The position numbers were made by a program, and so were the translations under genes. This document shows positions 1 to 11,204 of a stretch of DNA of 64,000 nucleotides, piece by piece. A model generated the notes under the pieces. That model did not search any database, was not told the DNA's origin, and saw nothing but the letters and a program-made list of their open reading frames with translations. Source of the stretch: Anaspis maculata. Taxonomy: Eukaryota > Arthropoda > Insecta > Coleoptera > Scraptiidae. The DNA lies in contig OX421964.1 in NCBI GenBank assembly GCA_949128115.1, positions 4,464,001 to 4,528,000 on the forward strand. Reading direction: 5' to 3'. How positions within the stretch are numbered: the stretch's first letter is position 1; each line of letters starts with the position of its first letter.

Positions 1-520
1 GCTCTTTATGTTCACTAGCAGTCGTTTTGATCTGATTCATCCTGATTCTTTCATAACTGGGGGCTCTTAAAGGGATGAAGCTCTAGTGTGTAGTAGTAAG
101 TATAGGCAAACTTCCGTATGAGTTGATAGTAAGTAATATTGCGTAAAATTGCGCAATAGTTAAGAATAGTGTAGAATATTGTTATTGAATGACACAACTG
201 TTCAGAAAATAGTTTACCAGGTCACGTGATGATTCATTGTATTTTAAGATTGGTGTTGCAACATGTGATGCAATATGTGTTTACCCCGAAAAAAAATCTT
301 GAGAAAGCCAACAAGGTTCCAAAACAACGAAAGTGCTAACAATAAAAAGTCCAGAAGTTATTGCTCGAAATTGCGCAATAGTTGAGAAAAGTCTAGAATA
401 TTGTTACTAAATGACATTCTAGAACATTCTAAAGAAGTAAACAGAAGTAACTACTCGGGAAATAAAACAAGCGAATCAATAGGACAGATATTAATTGGGC
501 AGTAAATTGAATAACCTAGT
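1..520. other. Non-coding left edge with a short direct repeat
   Basis: No convincing coding exon is seen. A block of about 48 bases around the motif GCGCAATAGTT, at about 148-195, recurs imperfectly about 219 bases later at 367-415, so this is a two-copy direct repeat. Bases 418-430 read TTCtaGAAcaTTC, the alternating pattern of a heat-shock element, related to the motif repeated at 2302-2523. No open frame of note is present. Confidence 0.4.
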
Positions 521-852
521 GGAGCGGCGGTGGCCGAGTGGTTTTGGTGTTGCCGCGCCAAGCCAGTCGTGATCTACCGCGCGGGTTCGAATCCCGCCTC
601 GTCCATGGATATTTTGTGTTGTCCAATTGTTCCAAAAATTGTTCCGACCTTACTATGCCATATCTGCACCTGTCTGACTACAGCGGTTACAGAAAAAATG
701 GATTTCTGACTACAGAGTTGAGTGCTATCAGAGTACTGAGGCCTCACATAGTTAACAGTAGGCAATTCAAGTATAATTAAAACGTGTACCAAAAACCCAC
801 TGAATGTCCCGTCGACGCTAATAACCTCGTAGTTGATGCGTCGTAAAACATT

Positions 853-881
<29 letters not shown>
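521..881 (+). mobile_element. tRNA-derived SINE with poly(A) tail and 8-bp target duplication
   Basis: The head has an RNA polymerase III A box (TGGCCGAGTGG, 531-541) and a perfect B box (GGTTCGAATCC). The B box lies in a T-arm with a five-pair stem, so the head descends from a tRNA, probably of the Ser/Leu type. The sequence 5' of the A box cannot pair with the 3' acceptor strand, so this is not a working tRNA gene. An unrelated body of about 240 bases follows, ending in a run of about 30 A. The 8 bases AACCTAGT lie immediately before the head (513-520) and after the tail (882-889), as expected for LINE-assisted target-primed insertion. The two identical flanks and intact boxes suggest a fairly recent insertion. 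Open frames crossing it are incidental. Confidence 0.78.
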
Positions 882-886
<5 letters not shown>

Positions 887-1224
887 AGTATAAGGAAGCA
901 TACAATTATTCGAAGAACAAATACAGGGTTTCAAAAAATGGTGATTACACTGTGGTAATATCTCATCAAATTTTATTACACTATCATCCTTCTCAACATC
1001 CACAATTTGACCACATAATCCATCATCACAATATATCTCAATAATTTCCTCAAAGAAAGCCTTCTTCTTTTGTCCTTTCACAAAAATAATATCCACGTTG
1101 GAAGCCAGGTGGTGTATTATGGAGTAGATTTTTCATATAGAATATCCCCATTACTGTATCTGAGTTTATGATGATTATTCTCCAGCTTCATCAAATTTTT
1201 CTTGCTTGTTGCAATTTAAAAAAA

Positions 1225-1307
1225 ACACCACTGCTCAGGTCAACGACATATCACCCTTGCGCCGAAGGCTAATGGGTGGTATACACTGTTGACCTAGGCA
1301 GTGGTGT
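1225..1307. ncRNA. Isolated hairpin of pre-miRNA size (candidate)
   Basis: An outer stem of about 20 pairs (arms 1225-1244 and 1288-1307, with two adjacent mismatches) continues after a small internal loop into an inner stem (TATCACCC against GGGTGGTA) and a loop of about 17 bases. Total length is 83 bases. The geometry fits an animal miRNA precursor. A tiny inverted-repeat transposon remnant is the alternative, and strand is undetermined. Confidence 0.3.
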
Positions 1308-1349
1308 CTTTTCCAAATGTTTCCGTTCATGCATTAGATCTATAAGTTG

Positions 1350-1442
1350 GATTATATGGCGCTATTGTAGATGCCGGAAATGCTAGTTTCCGTGTGTGCC
1401 GGTAGATGGCGCCACTGTAGATGCCGGTGATGCAAGTTCGTA
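1350..1442. repeat. Dispersed repeat related to 3812-3975
   Basis: Two imperfect copies of a unit containing 'gatggcgccactgtagatg' and 'ccggtgatgcaagtt' lie here. Closely related units (ccggtaatgcaggtttc, gatggcgccactgtcgatg) occur at about 3812-3975. It is therefore a short interspersed or decayed tandem repeat. No coding potential is seen. Confidence 0.5.
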
Positions 1443-1483
1443 TATGTGTTGAAAAATGGTGATATTGTGCGAGCGTTTGGTGT

Positions 1484-1608
1484 TGTGCGCATGTGCGTGC
1501 ATGCGTGTATGTCTGTGCATGTGTGCGCATATGCAGGCATGCCAGCGTGTGCATATGTGTGTGTGTGTGTATGCGCCGGCGTATGCATGTGCGCGCGTGC
1601 GCGTGCAC
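1484..1608. repeat. Alternating purine-pyrimidine (GT/GC/AT) tract
   Basis: About 125 bases consist almost entirely of alternating purine and pyrimidine (TG, CG, CA and TA steps), with only a few breaks. The open frames here are simple-sequence artefacts rich in Cys/Val or His/Thr. Such tracts can adopt Z-DNA. Confidence 0.8.
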
Positions 1609-1617
1609 GGCTTCTAA

Positions 1618-2155
1618 CAATACAAAAATGTCACACAAAGCACATAATTTCTCAAAAAAGTTGATTGATCTAAAAGAAAACGTGAAAAAAGTGAGTGGTT
1701 TCTTGCCAAACTGATGGAATTGTGTGAGAGATCATCGCAATTTAGACAAAAAGTCTCTCTAGCACCTTCCTGAAGAATGCAAAATGCCACACAAATCACA
1801 TGATTCCACAGAAAGAGTCACCAAATCTAGAAGAAAACGGAAAAACGGTGAGTTCTTACCTGACAAACTATTGGAATTGTGTGAAAGATCGTCTCAATTT
1901 TGACAGAAAGCCACTTTCAAAGTCCAAAAGAATGCAGAGATGCTACAATAATCACATGATTTCACAAAAAGCTTCACCACATCTAGATGAAAGCGTGGAA
2001 AAGATGAGTTGTTTCTTGCCAAACTATCAGATTTGTGTGAAAATCACCTCAATTTTGACAAAAAGTCACTCTAAAGCCCCCCAAAGAATGCAAAAATGCT
2101 GCACAAATCACATGATTTCTCAAAAAGAGTCGCTAAATCTAGAAGAAAACGTGAG
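1618..2155 (+). repeat. 156-bp tandem repeat, about 3.4 copies
   Basis: The anchor CACATGATT (or CACATAATT) occurs at 1641, 1797, 1953 and 2109, exactly 156 bases apart, so one unit is 52 codons long. Copies 2 onward stay open in one + frame (1800-2183), but copy 1 carries stops in that frame. I treat it as a satellite-like array whose period happens to be a multiple of three, not as a proven gene. Confidence 0.8.
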
Positions 2156-2289
2156 ATATGATTTTTCTCGGATAAAAGAATAACTAAGACAACGAGTGTT
2201 TGAAACTCCCCTTTGATCTTCTTCCTTCCTCTGGTATTATAGTGATGATTATCTCTGTATATTCCTTGAGTTGGTGGTCTCATTTTATG

Positions 2290-2530
2290 TTTATTTTCTT
2301 GGAATGTTCTAGAAGGTCATTTAGAGGTCAAATTCGATTAACGTCATAGTTGCTTCGTGTTTACTTTTTTGGAATGTTCTAGAAAGTCATTTTAAGGAGA
2401 AACTTACGAAACTGCATAGTTCCTTCTGTTACCTACTTTAGAATGTTCTAGAAGGTCGTTCACAAATCAAGTTTATAAAACAGCAAGGTTGCTTCATGTT
2501 TGCTACGTGAGAATGTTCTAGAATGTCATT
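2290..2530. repeat. 70-bp tandem repeat with heat-shock-element-like motifs
   Basis: The 13-mer GAATGTTCTAGAA occurs at 2302-2314, 2372-2384, 2441-2453 and 2511-2523, spaced 70, 69 and 70 bases. Each copy contains three perfectly alternating nGAAn units, the consensus bound by heat shock factor trimers. Sequence between the motifs is only moderately conserved. No coding frame. Confidence 0.7.
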
Positions 2531-5310
2531 TTTCTTGCATTAGTGGAGGGAAGGATTTTCTTAGAAATCTCCTTCTTCTTGACTTTTCTATAGGTAGTAT
2601 CGACGTGACGTCATGTTCCTGAAAATCGGCCATTTTGTAGAAGCTAATCAAACTGACTTTTGCCACATCAACTAAAATGTCGCAGAGTTCGTGTCGTCAA
2701 AAACTAACTAACATGGTTGTTTGCGTAATGTATGGCTGTTCGTCCAGCTACTCTCGCATGGGAGCATGGGTTTCACTGTTCTGGCTACCCTGGAGTGATG
2801 CGATCCCGTGGAGATCGAGCACAGGAGTTATCTGAGTAATGAAAATCGTCATGGCTTTCCCGGACAAATCTAAGAAATTTGCTCAACAGAATGCTTACCA
2901 GCGACTTGAAATTTTGCAACGAACACTTCCTGCTTGAGGTAGGTTATGGGCTTCTAATGCCTAATGAGCTTAAACTGGCTTGGGCGAGAACGTTTCTGTC
3001 CCCAACACCAAGTAGTCTCCGTGCTGTGTTTTGGCACCATATCGAAATTGTGGTCGAGGTTTTGAATCATCAGCTCAAGTAGGTCACAGCACCGCACATT
3101 CTGCTCATACTTGAGCAAATCATCGCCGGCAAGCGTCTTGCTGTGATATTGCTTAATAAATTTGACATGTCACTCTGATGTATGTGACATGTCGATCAGC
3201 TGTTTGTGATTAGCTTCTACAAAATGACCGCCTCGTCGATACAACCTATTGCAACTCGCTATACAACTTCTAGGTTTGTTACTGCTACTACTTTAACTCC
3301 GAGTAGATGTATTGTGGATCACATAACTTTCAAGTTTACAAGTGTACCGCTTTCAAATTATAAATAGAACATTTTGACATAACCTCAAACTTGAGGAGTA
3401 TATGCTTTGAATTGTGGGATGTTCTGGACTATCCGGACATAGCCCCATAGTTTACTCCTACATAAGTTGGTTCCCCTGCATCCCTTCTCTGATGTACATC
3501 ATGCTGGATTCTGGAACATCTTGGGTATCCTCTATGACGTGATATTTTCAAGGTCATGCGAATCATCGACTTTAGTTTACATTGGGTGGTAATTGCTAGC
3601 GTTGTTGACGGTGATATTTGATATCGGTGTTTACAATGATATTTGATACTTTGATTAGAGTGATATTTGATACTTTGATTAGAGTGATATTTGATATCGT
3701 CAATTAGAGTGATATTTGATATTGTTGTTTACATTCCTCATCAGTAAAACAATAGATTACGTCATAGGCGGCATCCTCTGTGTTCCAGAATCTGGCGTTA
3801 GATTCCTCTAAATGCCGGTAATATAGGTTTCTGTAAATATAGGTAGTTTCCTGTAAATGCCGGTAATGCAGGTTTCTGTAAATGTCGGTAATGTTAGCTC
3901 CTCTGCGCGCCGCTAGGTGGCGCTACTCTGGGCCGATGGATGGCGCCACTGTCGATGTGGTAATGCAGATCCCTGTATGGTCCGGAATCCTCCTAGCCCC
4001 ACTACTGAGGGGGAAAAAAGGCATTCTTGTGACTTTGAAGTAGGTACGTGCTGTTTCGCTATGATGCTGGGAGTCGAGGAGCAAAGGGGAATTTTTATGT
4101 CTAGTGCCGGGGTCCGGGGGCTTTGCGCAAGAAATGCAGGGGAAGAACCGATATAAGTCTGCTGGACAGAAGAAATGTTTTTGTGTACGCTTGAGGTACG
4201 TAGATTTTCTTTTCACTTACATGTCTGTACTAATTGCGTCTCGTTTTGAACATAGTATTGGGTTTTTGAATGTATCTAGAGCACCATGTGTTGCGTAGTT
4301 TGCGTTTTTTGTGTGATAATTTGAACGCCTTTCGTAGTGGCTGGCGGGCTATTTTTACACAGACGCCGTGTTGTGCGCTAAGATTTCACCTTGTCTGAAT
4401 TTGAATTTATTCAGTCACATTTTATGTCATTATTTTGATAATGATTCGTTCATAAATTTCATGTGAATTTGTTTGCTTTGTCATGTACTCACTTTTAGTT
4501 TTGTCTGTATCATGATTTGATTTTCATGTAAATGTCAATTATCCTCCGTCTTTATTTGTGACTCTCGTATATTTTGGCATGTCATTTTTTATGCTCGCCG
4601 ATAGCACAGAATCCGATAGTTTTGTCAGATATTTGACGTACGTATTTTCAAGATCTCCAACTAACACCGATGTATGTTGATATGAACGAACCTCTTGCTG
4701 TTGTTCTGATACCTTATTAATTGTTGAGTATATTATGCACTATCTACTGATCATTTTACATTTGTTTACTGATGTTTCGCCGATTTCGTTCTACTAAATT
4801 TTACTTAGGATTGAATTCTGGAAATTATCAGTGAGTCGTTTGTCATGTTATCACATATTTGAGAGTCGTCTTCTTTGGGATTAACTCAGGACTCTCAGGG
4901 GTTTGTTGAACGGGTTTTTTTCCCAATGAGTGCCATTTTCCGAACCCGTCACGCTCCTTTCTCTTTGACTGACAGTTTGAGAATGATTTCGCCACCATCT
5001 CGGTGCCCACATTGGCATTGCTCATTAGTGGATCGATTGTATCGTGGAACTCACTCTTGTCTCGTAAGAACATTTGATTTTCGAGCTGGACTTCATTTCT
5101 ATCAATGACAGATCTGCAGTGAGAGAATGCGCTATTGCGACTCACGCACGTGAGGGGATATTTTACTTGCTGTGCCTAATCTAGGTGGGCAAGAGCTGCA
5201 TGAAAAAGAACTTTGCTACACCTTGCCTTCGTCACATGAAATAATTACTATTACGCTACAGTGATGAATAATAATTCGAGGAATAACTTATATTGCAGTG
5301 ACATTTTCAG
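2531..5310. other. Intergenic or intronic DNA upstream of the first gene 1 exon
   Basis: No exon can be supported here. A short tandem array (3601-3724) and a dispersed repeat (3812-3975) are the only recognised structures. A minus-strand open frame of 100 codons at 4843-5145 has no recognisable motif and no splice context. If gene 1 resembles genes 2 and 3, this stretch belongs to its first intron and the signal exon lies beyond the left edge. Confidence 0.4.
3601..3724. repeat. Short tandem repeat around GTGATATTTGATA
   Basis: The core GTGATATTTGATA (once AATGATATTTGATA) is repeated five times, at roughly 23-30 base intervals, mostly joined by 'ctttgattaga'. No coding meaning. Confidence 0.75.
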
Positions 5311-5493
5311 CACCACCAGCAGCAGCATCAGCAGGAGCAACTACAAGAGCATCAGGGTAATGGTTTCGCGATGTTGGAGAGTCAAGCACCTCTAATTGGC
5401 CAGCCTTCACCATTTGTGACTAATCCAGAAGGTCCAGACAACCCCATGGCAGGGAGCTTCACGAATTCGAGCCGTCGCGTTAGTAATAGAAAG
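5311..5493 (+). CDS. Gene 1, class B exon (Gln/Pro-rich cassette)
   Basis: A 61-codon exon that starts and ends between codons. It is bounded by the acceptor GACATTTTCAG and the donor AAG|GTAAAG. It opens with a Gln/His-rich run (HHQQQHQQEQLQEHQ), then a Pro-containing stretch with PSPFVTNPEGP, and ends SFTNSSRRVSNRK. The architecture matches B exons at 20874, 22123, 46645, 47114 and 47738: polar Gln/Lys start, a 'P..VP.P' centre, and an end related to RSFTNPI..MSN.E. The intron before it ends with the family signature (ATATTGCAGTGACATTTTCAG). The next exon is inferred to be the class Q exon at 6447. The gene's signal exon is not in the window. Function is unknown. The composition suggests a disordered extracellular segment. 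Confidence 0.62.
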
Positions 5494-6446
5494 GTAAAGC
5501 ACATTCAAGGTCAAGCTCTACGAATCATCAACCAATAATCACTTCATTCAACCCTAGGAACGCGACATTCCAAGAAAACTTTTTCTTATTCGTTATATCG
5601 GAGGAGCAAGTACCACGATATTCACAGGTATGATTCCTAATCAATGGCGCATTTTTCTAGTATTTTATACTCGATTTTATAGCATAGTGACAAAGTAGTG
5701 AACTGTATCTTCTGGAATGATCAATTATCCTCGCAATTATCTATTGATTTTCTAACGGTACAAAGTTCCATTCTGTCCCGTTTTGATAACCCAATTGAAC
5801 CCTACATACCTAATTATACCGACAACAAGCCAGTTCAACAAGAAGCCTTTTCAAAAACATCAAGGGGGGGTGAAAAAATAATCAAAGAAAGAGGAGGATA
5901 GCCCTCATCACTCACGCCTCCAGAGCTTTTGGATTGAACGATATTATCATTCTTCTTTATGTTTTTCGCAGCCTGTTTGAAATTCTGTAACATAAAATAT
6001 TTCTGGATTTAATTTCAACAAAAAACCTTCTTGTAGTAACGTGCTGCCCGTTGACCAGTTGTCAAAGACAAAAAAGGTCTTTTATTGAAAATTCTTATGT
6101 GTTTAAACAAAAAAATGAGTGGAGCAAATGGTAAGAAACCGTGACAAGAGACACTTAAGAATTCTATTCTACTCTACTCTACCCTACTAACAACTGTAAG
6201 AGGGTCAACACGTTTCTAATACAAAAGTTGCCTGACTTGATACAAAAAATTCCACCGAGTGCAATGTGGAGTGCAGAAAAGCTAGACTTGAATTAATACT
6301 CAAGAAAAATAACACTTGCTCACTAATCGACGTCTTGAAGTTTATAACCGCTTCCTCAAGCTACTAAACTTCAACCGCCGCCGATAGCAACGTGATCAAA
6401 CAAGCAAGCACTTGTGAAACTTTCTCATGATTTATATCTCAAACAG

Positions 6447-7142
6447 CTGATCCGGCAGCTGCAGCTGCAACAGGACGAGCTGAAGCTGCAGCAAGAGCGG
6501 GGACAGCTGCACCAGGATCAACTGCAGCTGCAGCAGTCGCAACTTATTCAGCAGCAGCAGCAACACCAGCAGCAGCAGCTACAGCAGGAACTGAAGCAGC
6601 AGCAACTGGAGCAGCAACTAAGGCAGCAGCAAGTGGAGCAGCAGGGAATACGATTGCAGGAGCAAGAGCTACAGCAACAGCTCAAACAGCAGCATCCAGA
6701 TCAGCAATTAGGGCAGAAGCTTGAACAGCAGCAACAAGAACAAAAGCAACTGGAACAGCATTCAGATGACAAACAACTAGAGCAGCAACTGAATCAGGAA
6801 CTGGAGCGGCAATTAGAGCAGCAGCAGCTAGAGCAAAAGCAACTGGAGCAGCAACTGGAAAACGAAAAACTAGAGCAGCTACTGAATCAGGAACTGAAGC
6901 AGCAGGAGCTACAGCAGCAAGTCGTACAGCTGCAGCTACAGCACCAAATAAACCGGCAACTAAAGCAGCAACTGATTCAACGACAACAAAATAAGCCACA
7001 ACTACAGCAGCAGCAGCTAGAACGCCAAGTAAGGGAGCTGCGACAGCAACTACAGCAGCAACTTGCGCAGCTGCAGTTAGAGCTGGACAAAGATTATCCG
7101 GCGTTGGAGAGTCCGATTGGCGCGCCCCCGGAACAGCTTCAA
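6447..7142 (+). CDS. Gene 1, class Q exon (Gln/Leu/Glu-rich, 232 codons)
   Basis: The exon runs from the acceptor CTCAAACAG to the donor CTTCAA|GTAAGT and is 232 codons in phase 0. About half the residues are Gln; the rest are mainly Leu and Glu with some Lys/Arg, in repeats such as LEQQLxQQxLEQ that suggest a long amphipathic helix or coiled coil. It ends with a less repetitive tail (ESPIGAPPEQLQ) shared with the gene 3 exon (KSPIIEAPAEQPH). The preceding intron end contains 'cttcaaccgccg', also seen before the Q exons of genes 2 and 3. The reading frame is chosen because the Gln frame is open in all three paralogs and joins them in phase. The Ala-rich + frame is interrupted in the copy at 27572. 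Ala/Val-rich antisense frames are a by-product of CAG/CTG codons. Confidence 0.7.
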
Positions 7143-8239
7143 GTAAGTAATATAATACAGCTTCAGCTTGCGCGTATAGGCTAAGCTGTCGTGAAAAGTG
7201 AGTATAGTTATTCTCTCTGCTTTTTTGAAGAATCAGTCTTATCATGATTTATAGCGGCTGTTATCACTCACGCGATTTTTCATTCAGATCATGACTTTGA
7301 TTAGGTAGGTACTGTGATGGAATCTCCTTTTCCTGATCAATTAGCCGTGAAACAATTGACCCTTACGTTGTGTATTGTTGTGCCGTAGTTGATTTGTACC
7401 CCTTTCTACCTGAATCGCTGGATAGATTCCCGAATCTCTTTTCGTACCCCAGGTTCTACTTGCAAGAGGACGACTAAACAAAATGTATTGTGAATAAACC
7501 AAGTCAATAAAACCACACCCCATCCTTTATCCACCGATTACTCAACGTTTGCTAATTCAATTCATTTAACATTGATCACTTTATTTGAATGAATTGTTAA
7601 TTTCACACTCTCATATTATGCTGTCCCCAGCTAGCAATAAGGAGTTAGTGACTTGGTTAGACATTTGGTTTTAAAAATCAAAATCCATCCTAATTACTAT
7701 CAAATCTCAATAAAATTCCCGTTCCAGTATCCCCATTCATCCAAAGTAGAGGCACATGAATGAGCTACGTTTTTCTAACACACTGACAGCCAGTTCAACC
7801 AACGAATTCAATCCTTGGTCACTAATTGAGGTGTTTTCTCTGGTGAATATTGACCTGGTGACTACAGAAAACACAAGTTTCGCGGAAGATTATGGGAAGA
7901 TGTTAAGACCACAACAGCTTGTATGCCTTTTCCGTGGTCATTCAACCAGCACTGACCCTTAATCCATATCAGAGAAAATGTCTCAATCAGCTAACAATGA
8001 TTAAATTCACTGGTGGAACTGGATGTATGTTTTGAAACCTTGCCTGATTAATACTTCAACTCCAATTGACCCTTTACTTTCAATTAAATTTGCTTCAACC
8101 AAGCCCTACTTGCACTTAGAGTGACCTAGATCACGCCACTTACAGAGAGATTATTATTCACTGAGTATTGTCTTTGTATTTCGGAATTATAGCCATTCTT
8201 GTATTTACGGATAAAAATAATTTACATGGACGTTGACTG

Positions 8240-10720
8240 TATGACTCAGCTCGGCCAGACTTTAAATCCTACAATGTATACAAAAGGGAGGAGAGGGCTT
8301 TGAATATCACAAAAAGACCTGGCAGGGCTTAATAAGGCCCTCAACAATACTTCAAGACACAAGGAGCCAGCAGGGCTCAAATCGCCACAATTCAGAATCA
8401 AGGCTAGATAGGGCTTCGAATAACACAAAAAGCATGAGAAGCTCAATCGGGCTTCAAACGACATTGGAAGACACAAGGGTGCTCAGCACTACATACATTG
8501 CAAACCAGTACACTGTATACCAAGAGATGATAGGGCTGTGAATATTGCAAGAAGGACTGATAGGGATCATTAGGGCTCCAAATGACACCTAAAGGCACAA
8601 GAGGGTCTATAGGGCTCCGATCAACACATGAAGATACACGGAAGCTGACTAAAGCTCCAAAACAAATACGGGTTGGAGAGGGGCTCAACAGGGCTACAAA
8701 TGACACATAAAGACACATGGAGGGCTAATTAAGGATCTGAGAAACCTGGAAAGGCACAAGGGAGCTCTCAAAGATGCCAGAAATATCAAGAGGCCAAAAC
8801 GGCGTCATCGGGCTTCCAAACGATAATTGTAGACACAAGGGGGCTCATAAGGGATCCAAACGATACTTGAAGATACAAAGGGGCTTAGCAGGGTTTGAAA
8901 CGCTTCAATGTAGAAGATATAAGTGAGGAAAGGATTCTTTTAATCAAGACAGGAAGGCCTGGCTAGGCTCACTATACCTCTAATTGACACTTTGGGACAC
9001 AAAGGGAGCTCGGGGAGCCCTGTAGAACTTCGATCAACACATCAAGACTCATATGAGCTAACTCAAGCTTCGAAAACTAACACAATGTAAAAAAAGGCTC
9101 AGCAGAGCTACAAATGAAACAAAGACAGTGGGGCCACATAGGGTTCTGAGAAACCTAATAAGGCACAAGTAGCTTTCTGAGATTCCAGAAACTTCGAGAA
9201 ATCTAAAGGGGGTCACCTGGTCTGCCAACGAAAATTGAAGACACAAGGGGGCTCAATAGTGCTCCAAACGATACTTTCATATACAAGGGAGCTTAGAAGG
9301 GTCTGAAACGCTTTGATGTAGAAACAAGAGAGAAAAGGCCTCTGAAAATCGGACTTAGTCCTGAAGCGGCTCATTGGGGCTCCAAATGACACTTAGGAAA
9401 ACGAGGGGGCTCCGTAGAACTTTGACCAACACATTTAGACTAACAGGAGCTAACTAGAGCTTGGAAAACTGACACATTGTGAAATGGGGCTTGACGGGAC
9501 TACAAATGAAACATGAAAACAAATTGGGGCCACCTGGGGCTCTGAAAAACCTGATAAGGCATAAAGGAGGCAACGATATTTGAAGACACAAGGGGGGCTC
9601 AGTAGTGGTCCAAACGATACTTGAAGATACAAGGGAGCTCAGTAGAGCTTGAAACGCTTCATTGTGGACACAAGAGAGAAGATACTTCTAAAAATTGGAC
9701 GAAGGCCTGGCGGGGCTCACTGTCGCTCCAAATGAGACTTGAGGACACGAGGGGCCCCGTAGAACTCACACACCCGTACACTCATAAAATGGGGCTCAGC
9801 AGGGCTATCAATAAAAATGAAGACGGAGCGGGGGACATAGGACTCTGAGAGACCTAACAAGGCACGAAGGAGCTTTCTAAGATACCAGACTCTTTGAAAA
9901 ATTGGAAAAGGGTCACAAGGGGGCTCATAGAGCTTGAAACGCTTCAATGTAGTCACAAGAGAAGAGAGGCCTCTGAAAATCGGACGAAGGCTTGGCGGGG
10001 CTCACTGGGGCTTCAAATGACACTTTGGAGCACGAGGGGGCCCCGTAGAATTTTGACCAACACATAGATACTAACAAGAGCTAACTAGAGCTTGGAAAGC
10101 TAACACATTGTAAGAAGCAACAAGAACAAAGAACTCAGCAAGGTTACAAATGCAGCATGAAGACACCAGGGGGCCACATAGGGCTCTGAGAAACCTAAGA
10201 AGGTACAATGGATGTTTCTGAGATTCCAGTATTATCAAAAAAATCAGGAGGAGGTCACTTGGGCTGCATACGATAATGATTGATGACACAGGGGGGCTCA
10301 TTGGGACTCCAAACGATATTTGAAGATACAAAGGGGGCTTGACAGGGCTTGAAATGCTTCAGTGTGGACTCAAAGTGGGATAGAGCTCTGAAAATCGCAA
10401 GAAGGCCTGCCTGGCTCACTAGGGTTCCAAACAACACTTGGAGACACAAGGGGGGGCCAGTAGGATTTCGACCAACACAAGAAGACACACAGGAGTTAAC
10501 TATAGAGCTTTGAAAACTAATGCGAGATACAAAGGAGCTCAGCAGGGCTACAAGTACGACCTGAAGACAAGGGGGCTATAAGGGCTTTTAGAAACCGTCC
10601 AAGGCATGAGAGCGAAGCAAATCTCCAGAAAATTTGAAGATACCCAAGAGGATTCTTCAAGATCTTAAACGATACTTATGAGAAAAAGGGGCTCAGCTTA
10701 AAACGCTACGTAAAACCCAG
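8240..10720. repeat. Degenerate higher-order satellite in the gene 1 Q-T intron
   Basis: Short units of about 30-60 bases (gggctccaaacgatacttg, agatacaagggggctca, gggctctgagaaacct and similar) follow one another for about 2.5 kb. The same series of units returns as a block: 'cgctt(c/t)(a/g)(a/t)tgt(a/g)g' occurs near 8904, 9311, 9655, 9939 and 10352, giving block lengths of about 280-415 bases. Both strands carry stops, and the short Cys/Leu/Ser-rich minus-strand frames are artefacts. Related sequence occurs at 54850-55115. In genes 2 and 3 the equivalent intron is only 272 and 120 bases, so the array is an insertion or expansion special to gene 1. Confidence 0.8.
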
Positions 10721-10794
10721 TGGGGGATAGTGCTCTGAACGAGGTTCTGAATATCGCACTCACGCTGGGTCTCATTAGAGCTCCAAAGTTTCTG

Positions 10795-10880
10795 GCGAAG
10801 AATTGTCTGCGCCAAGAATTGTCCGACGAAAAATTGTCCGCGCGAAGAATTGTCCGGCGGAGAATTGTCCGGTCACCAGA
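10795..10880. repeat. 16-18-bp tandem repeat (GAAGAATTGTCCG)
   Basis: Five imperfect copies of 'gaagaattgtccg(gc)' lie head to tail. Just beyond the satellite and within the same intron. No coding meaning is inferred. Confidence 0.7.
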
Positions 10881-11204
10881 GGCGAAAAGACATGCACATG
10901 CTTATTGGACCTTCACCGGGCTCATAGTTACAAGGGATAGTTACGATTCCGTGTGCTTTTTCCCGTCAATTGAAGCCGCCTTGGGGATGTGTTGGAGAAA
11001 ATTTTAATGGTGGTAGCTAGTGGTCACACACAAATCTCGAATCTGTTCAAAGTCCTTTAAATCCGGCCTCTCCCGTTTGAATCACCTAGCAAAGATAAAC
11101 CAGCGTGGTGATAACTGAGGTCGCGCTGATTCAGTACAAAAAAGCCATGAGTTTGGTTTTTTGACACCTCCATTTGCTCGAAATTCGAGAATTTATTTTT
11201 TCAG

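Noticed and set aside
528..606. Functional tRNA gene
   Set aside because: Boxes A and B are good, but the acceptor stem does not pair and a poly(A) tail with target duplication follows, so it is a SINE head.
4843..5145. 100-codon minus-strand frame
   Set aside because: Normal-looking composition but no motif, splice sites, paralog or partner frame.
5559..5629. Possible small exon between acceptor CCCTAG and donor ACAG|GTATGA
   Set aside because: It would leave one base over and so break the phase into the Q exon, and the matching intron position at 23340 in gene 2 is clearly not an exon.
6447..7142. Ala-rich + frame within the Q exons (GCA/ACT codons)
   Set aside because: It is nearly open in places but contains a stop in the 27572 copy and would not join the phase-0 neighbours. 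The Gln frame is open in all three paralogs.
6682..7245. Minus-strand Ala/Val-rich frames opposite the Q exons (also 27714-28175 and 52623-53018)
   Set aside because: Recurrent position is explained by the complement of CAG/CTG repeats; no start or splice context is shared.
8240..10720. CRISPR-like array
   Set aside because: Units are degenerate, have no constant repeat or unique spacers, and the setting is eukaryotic.
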